NCBI GenBank assembly: GCA_017431005.1
Contig: JAFRLY010000036.1
Coordinates: forward strand, 1-53,307
DNA length: 53,307 nt
Direction: 5' to 3'
Origin: Clostridia bacterium
GTDB lineage: Bacteria > Bacillota > Clostridia > Christensenellales > Aristaeellaceae
Positions 16,374 to 25,155 of this stretch are shown piece after piece. Under the pieces are notes generated by a model. The model was given only the letters and a program-made list of their open reading frames with translations. It was not told where the DNA came from and made no database searches. The position numbers and the translations under genes were made by a program. Position 1 is the stretch's first letter. Every line of letters starts with the position of its first letter.

Positions 16374-17597
16374 ATGAGTGAAAATAATATCGTGAAATCC
16401 AACGGCACGCTGATTACCATCGACGGCAAAAAGACCCGGGGCCGGCTCGAGGCCGGTGAGACCGGCGCCGCCTTCTACAAAAAGGGCAGCGCCGAGCCCC
16501 TTCTGCAGTGGCACTATACCCGGCTCCACCGGATGGACAATATCCGCCGGGGCGGAACCAGCAGCCAGATTACGGTGATTCTGAAGGACGACAGCCGGTA
16601 TATCTTTGATCTGGATCAGGGCCTGAAGGTCTACAGCCAGATGGACAAGAATTGGGCCGACAAGCCGGTCGTCCGCAAAACCCGCGGCGACGAGCTGCAC
16701 CGGCTGGCGGAGCTGCGGGGCGAGAAAATCCAGGTCAAAAAGCACCTGATCACCCGCCGCCATCCGAACCGGTCCATCGCCGGCGATATCGGCATCTATC
16801 TGATGCTGCTGCTGGTCGGAATCGCGATGATTTTCCCGCTGGTCTTCCTGGTCGGCTCCGCCCTGAAGCCCCTGGACGAGCTGTTCCGCTTCCCGCCGCC
16901 CGTGTGGCCGCAGCATCCGACGCTGGATAACTTCTCGGATCTGTTCGTGACCATGGGACAGAGCTGGGTGCCGTTCAGCCGGTATCTGGTCAACACGGTG
17001 TTCATCACCCTGATCGGTACCTTCGGGCATCTGGTGATCGCCAGCATGGCGGCCTTCGTCCTGGCGAAATACGAGTTCCCCGGCGGCAGAACCTTCTTCG
17101 CCATCGTCACGACCTGCCTGATGTTCTCCGGCTATGTGACAGGCATTCCGAACTACCTGATCATGAGCCGGCTGGGCATGATCGACACCTACTGGGCTCT
17201 GGTTCTGCCCGCGTTCGCCGCGCCGATCGGACTGTTCCTGATGAAGCAGTTCATGGAAGGACTTCCCACCGCCCTGATTGAGGCGGCCACCATCGACGGC
17301 GCCAGCCAGTTCCGGATCTTCTGGAGCATCGTGATGCCCAACGTCAAGCCGGCCTGGCTGACGATGATCATCTTCAGCGTGCAGAGCCTGTGGAACACCA
17401 GCGCCAGCACCGTGATCTATTCCGAGGCGCGGAAGACCCTGGTCTACGCCCTGCAGCAGATCCAGGCGGGCGGTATTGCCCGTACCGGCCAGGTAGCCGC
17501 GGCCAACGTCATCATCGTGGCAGTCCCCATCCTCATCTTCATTCTGAGCCAGAGCCGGATCCTGGAGACCATGGCCTCCTCCGGTATCAAGGATTAA
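16374..17597 (+). CDS. Sugar ABC transporter permease (MalG type) with an extra N-terminal domain
   Basis: A 407-residue protein of which residues ~140-407 are an ordinary MalG-type permease with six helices and an EAA loop (LIEAATIDGASQFRIFWSIV, about 302-321). Typical MalG-type permeases have 270-300 residues; the additional ~125 N-terminal residues are soluble and beta-rich (GTLITIDGKKTRGRLEAGET, later ITVILKDDSRYIFDLDQG). The pattern suggests a small PH/GRAM-like barrel on the cytoplasmic side. That fold is a guess and must be modelled. The gene starts 1 nt after the preceding stop, so the two are coupled. Confidence 0.88.
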   Translation: MSENNIVKSNGTLITIDGKKTRGRLEAGETGAAFYKKGSAEPLLQWHYTRLHRMDNIRRGGTSSQITVILKDDSRYIFDLDQGLKVYSQMDKNWADKPVVRKTRGDELHRLAELRGEKIQVKKHLITRRHPNRSIAGDIGIYLMLLLVGIAMIFPLVFLVGSALKPLDELFRFPPPVWPQHPTLDNFSDLFVTMGQSWVPFSRYLVNTVFITLIGTFGHLVIASMAAFVLAKYEFPGGRTFFAIVTTCLMFSGYVTGIPNYLIMSRLGMIDTYWALVLPAFAAPIGLFLMKQFMEGLPTALIEAATIDGASQFRIFWSIVMPNVKPAWLTMIIFSVQSLWNTSASTVIYSEARKTLVYALQQIQAGGIARTGQVAAANVIIVAVPILIFILSQSRILETMASSGIKD

Positions 17598-17607
17598 GGA
17601 GCGCGGT

Positions 17608-19761
17608 ATGATGAAAAGAGCACGCAACAGGAGGGGAGATCAAGTGAAAGGGATTATCAAGGCTGCCGTGATTCTGTGCCTGATTGTCCTGCTGCCCTTC
17701 TCCGCCTTCGCGGATGACAGCTACAATCTGAACCAGGACGGCTTCAGCACATCCTATTCCTATATTTATGACTACTGGGGAGACGTACAGGAAGCACCGA
17801 ACCCCTATCGGGTCAAAACGGTGATTGATACCACGACCATCGGACTCGAGCAGCTGGGCGGAAAAGCCATGAACAAGCCGCAGAGCCTGTTCGTTCAGGG
17901 CCAGGAGCTGTATGTCGCTGATACCGTCAACAACAGAATCCTGCAGATCCACCGGGAGGGAAACGAATTTGAGCTCGCCCGGATCATTGACACGGTTTAC
18001 GGCCCCGCCGGGGATTTCGCGATGGCCGAGAAAATCCAGACCACCAAGGATGATTATAGCGGAACGGTTAACGTGCTGGCAGCCACGGAAAAGAAGCTGG
18101 ACGATGTGAAAACCGCGTACAGCAAGGGCCCTGACAGCGAGGAATATGAGCAGACGATCATTCCGATGCTGAATGCGGTGATCGCCGGCGAGGATCCGTT
18201 CGCTTCGCTGGCCCGGCCGGCTGCACCGGAGGCTGTGACCGTGGAGCCCGTCGCGGAAGAGGAAGCGGCGGCGGAACCGGCAGGGGAGGAGCCGGCGGAG
18301 GAAGCGCCGGCCGCCGAGGCCGAAGCCGAGCCGGCGCCCGAGGCCGAGACAGCCGCGGAGGCTGAGACCGTTCCGGAGGAGCCCGCGCAGCTGGACACCG
18401 ACCTGAGCAGTCAGGACCGGGACGCGCTGATTCAGCAGCAGATCGAACGGCTCACGCAGATGGCGGAGGAAGCCCGCGCCGCGGAGGAGGAAGCCTATCT
18501 GGCCGCGGAAAAGGCGGAGGAAGATGCACGGACCGCGGGCTGCCGGATCTGGGAATATGACCGATGGTCCCTGGACGCGGACGGAAAGGCGGTTTCCGCC
18601 TTCACCGCGCCCTATGACGTGAACGTGGATCCGGAGGGCAACATTTACGTCGCCGACACCAACGGCAAGCGCATCCTGAAAATGGACGCCGAATGCAACG
18701 TCCTGCTTGAGTTCACCAAGCCCATTGACGCGACCTTCGACCAGACGCTGGACTTCCTGCCGAAGAAGATCGTCATTGACGTGGCCGGCCGGGTTTACGC
18801 CCTGTGCCAGAACGCTAACAAGGGTCTGGTCAAGTACGAGGCGGACGGCACCTTCTCCGGCTTCATCGGAGCGAACGCCGTCACGGTTTCCATGGGCGAA
18901 TACATCTGGAAGCGTTACTTCCAGACCAAGGAGCAGCGGGCCGCCTCCGCGGCGTTTGTTCCGACGGAATACGAGAACATCTATATTGATGAGGAAGGCT
19001 TCATCTACGCGACGAACACGGTTTTTGACGAGTACGACCTGCTGTATGACAACGCGAAGCCCATCCGCCGGCTGAACAGCCTGGGGAACGATATCCTGAT
19101 CAAGAACGACCGGTATCCTCCCATCGGCGATCAGTACTGGGTGGAGCAGAGCACGCAGAACGGCCCCAGCAAGTTCACGGATATCACGGTCATGGGCAAC
19201 GATATCTACGTGGCGCTGGACCGGACCCGCGGCCGGCTTTTCGCCTACGACAGCCAGGGTGTTCTGCTCTGGGCGTTCGGCACGAAGGGCAACGCGGACG
19301 GCGCGTTCAACTCCGCCGTCAGCGTGGAGCATATGGGCTATGACCTGTTTGTGCTGGACCAGCTGAAGAACAGCATCACGGTCTTCACGCCGACGGAGTA
19401 CGGCCGGCTGATCTACGACGCGAACGAAACCTACATGAACGGTGAGTATGAAAAGAGCGCGGAGATCTGGGGCGACGTCATGCGGATGAACGCCAACTAC
19501 CCGCTGGCCTACCGGGGCATCGGCCGGGCTATCCTCCGCGAGGAGGATTACGAGGGCGCCATGAATTACTTCAAAATGGCGCATGACCGGGAGAACTACG
19601 GCAGAGCCTTCAAGCTCTACCGGAAGGTCTGGATCGAGCAGAACATCCTGTGGATCGTTGTGGTGCTGGCTGTGCTGCTGATTGTGCCGCTGGTCATCGG
19701 AAGGATCAAGAGAACAAAGTGGGAGGTGATCATGCATGAGCAAAGCAAAGTCCGTCAGTAA
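17608..19761 (+). CDS. Exported NHL-propeller / TPR protein with C-terminal membrane anchor
   Basis: A 717-residue protein with a signal peptide (core VILCLIVLLPFSAFA). NHL-type propeller blades follow, e.g. NKPQSLFVQGQELYVADTVN and NVDPEGNIYVADTNGKRILK. A Glu/Ala-rich, probably coiled-coil insertion (about 190-315) separates the first blade from the rest. After the last blade comes a TPR-like helical repeat (about 610-665, YMNGEYEKSAEIWGDVMRMN), then one membrane helix (about 675-697) and a short basic tail. The propeller is therefore outside the cell. Function is unknown; the context suggests a partner of the sugar transporters. ATG 17608 has AAGGAG 6 nt upstream; GTG 17644 with GGAGGGGA is an equally possible start. 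Confidence 0.82.
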   Translation: MMKRARNRRGDQVKGIIKAAVILCLIVLLPFSAFADDSYNLNQDGFSTSYSYIYDYWGDVQEAPNPYRVKTVIDTTTIGLEQLGGKAMNKPQSLFVQGQELYVADTVNNRILQIHREGNEFELARIIDTVYGPAGDFAMAEKIQTTKDDYSGTVNVLAATEKKLDDVKTAYSKGPDSEEYEQTIIPMLNAVIAGEDPFASLARPAAPEAVTVEPVAEEEAAAEPAGEEPAEEAPAAEAEAEPAPEAETAAEAETVPEEPAQLDTDLSSQDRDALIQQQIERLTQMAEEARAAEEEAYLAAEKAEEDARTAGCRIWEYDRWSLDADGKAVSAFTAPYDVNVDPEGNIYVADTNGKRILKMDAECNVLLEFTKPIDATFDQTLDFLPKKIVIDVAGRVYALCQNANKGLVKYEADGTFSGFIGANAVTVSMGEYIWKRYFQTKEQRAASAAFVPTEYENIYIDEEGFIYATNTVFDEYDLLYDNAKPIRRLNSLGNDILIKNDRYPPIGDQYWVEQSTQNGPSKFTDITVMGNDIYVALDRTRGRLFAYDSQGVLLWAFGTKGNADGAFNSAVSVEHMGYDLFVLDQLKNSITVFTPTEYGRLIYDANETYMNGEYEKSAEIWGDVMRMNANYPLAYRGIGRAILREEDYEGAMNYFKMAHDRENYGRAFKLYRKVWIEQNILWIVVVLAVLLIVPLVIGRIKRTKWEVIMHEQSKVRQ

Positions 19762-20431
19762 CGCGCAGGATTCCGCACGGGCGGCGAAAACCAGTACATG
19801 GTGGGGAAAATACAAGGACTCCCTCCGGTATTCGCTGTATGTGATTACGCATCCCTTCGACGGTTTCTGGGACCTGATCCATGAGAAGCGGGGAACGCTC
19901 GCCGCGGCGCACACGTTCCTGTTCCTCTTCCTGCTGGTCCGGGTGCTGAAGCTGATGCTGACCAGCTTCCAGTTCATTTCCGCCCCGGTGCAGTACATGA
20001 ACATCTTTGAAGAAGCGGCTTCGCTGCTGCTGCCCTTCCTGATCCTGTGCCTGGCCAACTGGGCGCTGACCACCCTGTTCGACGGCAAGGGACGCTTCCC
20101 GGATATCTACATGGCCATGTGCTACGCCCTCGTTCCGTACATCATGATCCAGCTGCCGATGACGATCATCAGCAACGGCCTGACCTTCGAGGAGGGAAGC
20201 TTCTTCACCGTGATGCTGTCCTTCAGCGTGATCTGGTGCGTCTTCCTGGTGTTCGTCGGCCTGATGGAGGTCCATGATTACGGCCCGGGCAAAACGCTGA
20301 TCTTTATCGGCGTGACGATCGTCGGCGCCGCGGTGATTATCTTCCTGGTGCTGACGTTCTTCAGCCTGCTGAGCGACGCGATCGGGTACTTCGTCAGCCT
20401 GTACCGTGAGATCGTGTACCGGATGTATTAA
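19736..20431 (+). CDS. Yip1-family integral membrane protein
   Basis: A 231-residue membrane protein with an N-terminal soluble part (YVITHPFDGFWDLIHEKRGT is typical of bacterial Yip1-domain proteins) and five hydrophobic segments at about 57-80, 93-112, 124-148, 157-180 and 187-215. The function of bacterial Yip1 proteins is not known. It overlaps the end of the NHL/TPR gene by 26 nt and has GGAGGTGAT upstream, showing tight coupling. It is followed by the DUF5696-like gene. Confidence 0.82.
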   Translation: MSKAKSVSNAQDSARAAKTSTWWGKYKDSLRYSLYVITHPFDGFWDLIHEKRGTLAAAHTFLFLFLLVRVLKLMLTSFQFISAPVQYMNIFEEAASLLLPFLILCLANWALTTLFDGKGRFPDIYMAMCYALVPYIMIQLPMTIISNGLTFEEGSFFTVMLSFSVIWCVFLVFVGLMEVHDYGPGKTLIFIGVTIVGAAVIIFLVLTFFSLLSDAIGYFVSLYREIVYRMY

Positions 20432-20445
20432 GGGGGAAGATGAAG

Positions 20446-23019
20446 ATGAGAAAAAGACCGTTCATTCTGAAGCTGCTTCCCTGGCTCATCCTTCTGCTGG
20501 CAGTGGCGGCGCTTGTGGTTTTTGTGTTCATCCCGATTTATTCGGAAAAGGAAACCTCCTTCAGCGCGGCGCCTGAAATCCACAGCTATTCCGGAGACGG
20601 CGGCCCCCTGGTGATGGAGAACGACCGGCTGCGGTTTGAGATGGACGCGAACACCACCCAGTTCAGCGTGACCGACAAGGCCTCCGGCAAGGTGTGGTAT
20701 TCGAACCCGCAGGACAGGGACAGCGACCCGATCGCCCTGGGCTCCAACAAGTATCTGCTGTCCTCGACCCTGAACGTGACCTACACGGCCTCGGGCGGCG
20801 ACATCGAGCTGAACAACTATACCTACTCCATTCAGAACCAGACCTACGACGTGAGCCAGCTGGACGACGGCTCCGTCCGGGTGGATTACGCCATCGGCAA
20901 GATCGAGAAGGAATACATGATTCCCGGCGCGATCACCGTGGAAAGGTTCAACGCCTTCGCGGAAAAAATGTCCAAGGCGAACCAGAAGAAGCTGAAGTCC
21001 TACTACTCCCAGTCCAAGCCGGAGGATCTGGCCAAGAAGGAAAACAAGGAAGAGTTCCTGGCCATGTATCCCAGCGCGGCGGAGCAGGCGATGTATATCC
21101 TGAAGTCCGACATCAAGGCCTCCAACAAGGAAAAGGTGGAGGAATACTTCGCGGACGCGGGCTACACCCAGGAGGACTACGAGCTGGACAGCCAGCTGGT
21201 GGCTGAAAAGAAATCCAACAACGGCCCGGTCTTCAACGCCTCCATGATCTACAGCCTGGAGGACGGCGACCTGGTCGTGAAGGTGCCCTATTCCGAAATG
21301 CGCTGCGACACCAGCGCGCCCCTGACCTTCGTCAGCGTGCTGCCGTACTTCGGCGCGGCCGGCACGGATCAGGAGGGCAGCCTGCTGATTCCGGAGGGCG
21401 GCGGCGCCCTGATCCGGTTCAACAACGGCAAGCTGGCGCAGGGCGCGTATTACGCGAACCTGTACGGCTGGGACTACGCGACGGAGCGCAGGGAAGCGAT
21501 CACCGAAACGGAAAACACATTCCCGGTGTTCGGCGTGGTGCAGGACGACGGCTCCTTCCTGTGCATCATTGAGGAGGGCAGCGCCTACGCCGGCATCAAC
21601 GCCGACGTGGCCGGCCGGTACAACAGCTACAACTTCGTTTACAGCAAGTACAACGTGATCCACTACGACCGGTTCAACGTTTCCGCCCGGACGACGGAGC
21701 AGATGTACATGTATGAGATCCGGATTCCGCAGGAAACGGTCACCCACCGGTACCGCTTCGTGGAGGGCGGGGACTATGCGAAGCTGGCCCACGCCTACGG
21801 CGATTACCTGCGCGGCAATCCCGACATGAAGAGCGACGCGGCCGGCGAGGACATGCCAGTGAACATCGAGCTGGTCGGCGCCATCAACAAGGTGGTTCCG
21901 AAGCTGGGCATTCCGGTGGACTCTGTGGTGCCCGTCACCACCTTTGACGAGGCGGACGCCATCATGAACGACCTGCAGGGAAGCGGCGTCCGGGGCCTGA
22001 ACATCCGGATGACCGGCTGGGCCAACGGCGGCGTGCGGCAGAAGGTGCTGACAGGCATTCACCCGGTCGGCCAGATCGGCGGTGACAGCGGCATGAAGAA
22101 GCTGATTGCCGACGCCGGCAGCAAGAACGTCAGCCTGTATTTCGACGGCATCAGCTGCTTCGCCTACGACAGCGGCCTGTTTGACGGGTTCACGGCTTTC
22201 TCCGACGCCGCGCGGTTCACAACCCGCGAGCAGGTGAAGCTGTACAAATACAGCATCATCACCTTCCAGCAGGCTGATTATCAGGATCCCTACTACCTGG
22301 TCAAGCCGGGCTATGCCAGCAAAAACGCGGACAACCTGATCAGCGGGCTGGCCGGCCGGGGCGCCGCAGGCGTCGCCTTCCGGGACATCGGAAATCTGCT
22401 GAGTTCCGACTACACGGTAACGGATCTGTATACCCGGGAAATGGTCAAGGCAGAAAACGTAAAAACGCTGAAGAGCGCCGCGGCCAAGGGCCTGAAGATC
22501 AGCATCAAGGAGGGCAATGATTACGCTGCTCCCTACGCGGATCTGATCACGGACATGGACCTGACCGGTAACGCCTACGCGATTATCAATGAGCGGATTC
22601 CGTTCTACCAGATCGCGATTCACGGTATGAAGGATTATACAGGCGAGGCCATCAACCTGGCGGGAGATCATACGGAAGCGCTGCTGGAGTGCGCGGAGTA
22701 CGGCGCCGGCCTGAATTACACCTTCATGAAGGCGGATACCGCCGTGCTGCGGGACACCATGTATTCTGTCTATCACTCCGCGTCCTGGGACCGGTGGAAG
22801 GATTCCCTGATACCTGAACTGCTGCGCTACCAGCAGGAGATGGCCGGCCTGAACCGGATGAGGATCACCGGACATGAGCGGCTGTCCGACGAGGTGACCG
22901 TTACCGAATACGAGGACGGCACCCGGGTGTATGTCAACTACGGGGATGCGGAATACAAAGCCGGCGCGAGCCGGATTCCCGCGAGGGATTACCTGGTGGA
23001 AAGGGGGAAGGCGCAGTGA
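20446..23019 (+). CDS. DUF5696-like membrane-anchored protein with glycoside-hydrolase-like fold
   Basis: An ~857-residue protein with one N-terminal membrane helix (about 8-32). A beta-rich region (about 50-450) resembles the super-sandwich of large glycosidases and carries a helical Lys-rich insertion (about 165-255). A putative TIM-barrel region follows (about 475-775). Acidic residues at barrel-strand-like ends are in SLYFDGIS (about 567), VAFRDIGN (about 647) and KEGNDYA (about 690). FYQIAIHGMKDYTGEAINL (about 720-738) matches what I remember of DUF5696 proteins. No activity can be named. ATG 20446 has AGGGGG 9 nt upstream; the ATG at 20440 is too close to it. Confidence 0.8.
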   Translation: MRKRPFILKLLPWLILLLAVAALVVFVFIPIYSEKETSFSAAPEIHSYSGDGGPLVMENDRLRFEMDANTTQFSVTDKASGKVWYSNPQDRDSDPIALGSNKYLLSSTLNVTYTASGGDIELNNYTYSIQNQTYDVSQLDDGSVRVDYAIGKIEKEYMIPGAITVERFNAFAEKMSKANQKKLKSYYSQSKPEDLAKKENKEEFLAMYPSAAEQAMYILKSDIKASNKEKVEEYFADAGYTQEDYELDSQLVAEKKSNNGPVFNASMIYSLEDGDLVVKVPYSEMRCDTSAPLTFVSVLPYFGAAGTDQEGSLLIPEGGGALIRFNNGKLAQGAYYANLYGWDYATERREAITETENTFPVFGVVQDDGSFLCIIEEGSAYAGINADVAGRYNSYNFVYSKYNVIHYDRFNVSARTTEQMYMYEIRIPQETVTHRYRFVEGGDYAKLAHAYGDYLRGNPDMKSDAAGEDMPVNIELVGAINKVVPKLGIPVDSVVPVTTFDEADAIMNDLQGSGVRGLNIRMTGWANGGVRQKVLTGIHPVGQIGGDSGMKKLIADAGSKNVSLYFDGISCFAYDSGLFDGFTAFSDAARFTTREQVKLYKYSIITFQQADYQDPYYLVKPGYASKNADNLISGLAGRGAAGVAFRDIGNLLSSDYTVTDLYTREMVKAENVKTLKSAAAKGLKISIKEGNDYAAPYADLITDMDLTGNAYAIINERIPFYQIAIHGMKDYTGEAINLAGDHTEALLECAEYGAGLNYTFMKADTAVLRDTMYSVYHSASWDRWKDSLIPELLRYQQEMAGLNRMRITGHERLSDEVTVTEYEDGTRVYVNYGDAEYKAGASRIPARDYLVERGKAQ

Positions 23020-23993
23020 GCGGAAAGAGCCGTAAATCCATATTTGCCAGCATTGCCGAGGCTGTGCAGATGTATATCCCCGGAACCAAAGTCTATCACA
23101 CAATGCCGGCCAGAAGGGCACGCATCGGCACGCTTTTCATTCTTCCGTTTATCATCGGCTTCATTTTCTTCATGGTTCAGCCTCTGATCTTCTCGTTCCA
23201 GATGAGTCTTCATGAGGTAAAGCTGAGAGCCGGCGGCGGCTTCGAAATGGTATGGAACAACTACCATAACTACAACTACGCCCTGTTCAGGGATCCTGAT
23301 TTCAACCAGGATCTGCTGACGGAAAGCGGACGGATGGTAGTGAACACGATCGCGACTCTGGTCATGAGTTTCGTGATCGCGGTCATCCTGAACCAGAAGT
23401 TCAAGGGGCGCATCATCTGCCGCGTGATCTTCTTCCTGCCCGTGATTCTGTCCTCGGGCGTGCTGCCTGGCATCGAAAGCTCCAACGAGTTCTATAACAT
23501 GATGGGTGATATCGCCAACAACGTGCAGAACTCGTCAGGGGTCAACATCTCGGCGTCCCTGCAGCAGCTGCTGCAGGTGTCGGGCGTCGGCAGCGGAGTC
23601 TTCGACGTCATCTTCCAGATGATCGACGCCATCTACGATATCGTCATGGCGTCCGGCATCCAGATCATCATCTTCCTGAGCGGACTGCAGTCCATTTCTC
23701 CCTCGCTGTACGAGGCCGCGGACGTGGAAGGCTGCTCCGCGTGGGAATCCTTCTGGAAGATCACCTTCCCGATGGTCAGCCCGCTGCTGCTGGTGAACTG
23801 CATTTACACCATCATCGACTTCTTCATGAAGAACGACAACAGCGTGGTGGAGCTGATCAACTCGACGATGTACGGCGTGCAGCTGAACTTCGGCGTCGCG
23901 TCGGCCATGAGCTGGATCTACTTCGGCGTCGCGCTTCTGTTCATCGCGATCAGCACCTTCATTATCACAAGGGTGGTGAAGTCTTATGAGTAA
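23016..23993 (+). CDS. Sugar ABC transporter permease (MalF/UgpA type), second transporter
   Basis: A 325-residue six-helix permease whose EAA loop reads LYEAADVEGCSAWESFWKIT (about 231-250). Its GTG start overlaps the TGA of the DUF5696-like gene (GTGA), with AAGGGGG upstream. Between helices 2 and 3 it carries an external stretch of about 50 residues (NNVQNSSGVNISASLQQLLQ). It pairs with the following permease, which overlaps it by 8 nt. Confidence 0.92.
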   Translation: MSGKSRKSIFASIAEAVQMYIPGTKVYHTMPARRARIGTLFILPFIIGFIFFMVQPLIFSFQMSLHEVKLRAGGGFEMVWNNYHNYNYALFRDPDFNQDLLTESGRMVVNTIATLVMSFVIAVILNQKFKGRIICRVIFFLPVILSSGVLPGIESSNEFYNMMGDIANNVQNSSGVNISASLQQLLQVSGVGSGVFDVIFQMIDAIYDIVMASGIQIIIFLSGLQSISPSLYEAADVEGCSAWESFWKITFPMVSPLLLVNCIYTIIDFFMKNDNSVVELINSTMYGVQLNFGVASAMSWIYFGVALLFIAISTFIITRVVKSYE

Positions 23994-24996
23994 GGATAAT
24001 ACGGTCTTCATCGGAAAGAACAAAAGCTTCTGGGAACGGAACCGGCGCAGCGAGGGCTATCTGCTGAAGCGCCGCTCCGGCCAGATCGCACTGTCCGTGA
24101 TCCGGGCGCTGCTGATGTTCGGCCTGTGCTTCATGATCATTCAGCCGATGCTGACGCGCCTGTCCATGAGCTTCATGGAGGAGCGGGACCTGTACGACTC
24201 CACCATCATCCTGCTGCCCAGGCATGTGACGCTGGACAACTACCGGATTGTGGCGGATCTGACCAGCTTCCCGACATCCATGCTGAACACTCTCTGGATT
24301 TCGCTGCTGATTTCGGCCTGCCAGGTTGTGGCCGCGACGCTCGTGGCCTACGGGTTCGCACGGTTTGATTTCCCGCTGAAAAAGTTCTGGTTCGGCTGCG
24401 TGGTGGCACTGATCATTATCCCGCCCCAGACCATCCAGACCTCCCTGTACATGACCTTCGCCAACTTCGACATTCTGGGGCTGATCACCCTGATCAAGGG
24501 CTCCACGATCAACCTCCGTTCCTCCATCCTTCCGTATGTGCTGATGAGCCTGACCTGCGTGGGCCTGAAGAACGGACTGTTCATCTACATGCTGCGTCAG
24601 TATTTCAGGAGCGTTCCGGAAAGCCTGGAGGAGGCAGCCTACGTGGACGGCTGCAGCACGATGCACACATTTGTGAAAATCATGCTGCCTGACGCCATGC
24701 CGACCATTGCCAGCTGCTTCCTGTTCAGCTTCGTCTGGCAGTGGACCGACCTGTTCTATTCCCGGAACTTCCTTTCGGGCTATACGCTGTATTCTGTACA
24801 GCTCAGCACGATTGTCAGCCGGATGTCCCGCTATTTCTCCGACAATGCGAATCAGTCCATCGTGGTTCCCAACGGCCGGCAGCTGCAGCTGATTTCCATC
24901 GGCGTACTGATCTGCTGCATTCCGCTGATCATTCTGTACTGCTTCACACAGCGTACCTTTGTGGAAAGCCTGGCCATGACCGGTTCCAAGGAATAA
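23986..24996 (+). CDS. Sugar ABC transporter permease (MalG type), second transporter
   Basis: A 336-residue permease with six helices and an EAA loop SLEEAAYVDGCSTMHTFVKI (about 212-231). It lacks the extra N-terminal domain of the first MalG-type permease, having only a ~40-residue basic tail before helix 1. It overlaps the previous gene by 8 nt (ATGAGTAA). The second binding protein follows after a 159-nt gap with its own promoter. Confidence 0.92.
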   Translation: MSKDNTVFIGKNKSFWERNRRSEGYLLKRRSGQIALSVIRALLMFGLCFMIIQPMLTRLSMSFMEERDLYDSTIILLPRHVTLDNYRIVADLTSFPTSMLNTLWISLLISACQVVAATLVAYGFARFDFPLKKFWFGCVVALIIIPPQTIQTSLYMTFANFDILGLITLIKGSTINLRSSILPYVLMSLTCVGLKNGLFIYMLRQYFRSVPESLEEAAYVDGCSTMHTFVKIMLPDAMPTIASCFLFSFVWQWTDLFYSRNFLSGYTLYSVQLSTIVSRMSRYFSDNANQSIVVPNGRQLQLISIGVLICCIPLIILYCFTQRTFVESLAMTGSKE

Positions 24997-25032
24997 AGCA
25001 AAATTTGTACGGACAAAAAACAGAAGAGGTAC

Positions 25033-25061
25033 TTGAAAAGCTGTGGGATTCGGTATATAAT
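25033..25061 (+). promoter_or_regulatory. Promoter of the second sugar-binding-protein gene
   Basis: TTGAAA (25033-25038), 17-nt spacer, TATAAT (25056-25061). A separate promoter would give the binding protein more transcript than the membrane genes before it, as is usual for these transporters. Confidence 0.78.
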
Positions 25062-25155
25062 ACCCGTGAAACGGACGGAATTACCGTCAAAAAATCAGAA
25101 ACTGTGCAGCAATGGCGAAATTGCCGCATAGGAATATAACAAGGAGGGTTTTTCC

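Noticed and set aside
17587-23121. Very long open frames on the minus strand opposite the transport cluster (17587-20088 and 20428-23121)
   Set aside because: They mirror well-supported plus-strand genes, have low-complexity Val/Gln/His-rich translations without domains, and lack promoters. They arise from the GC-rich codon bias.
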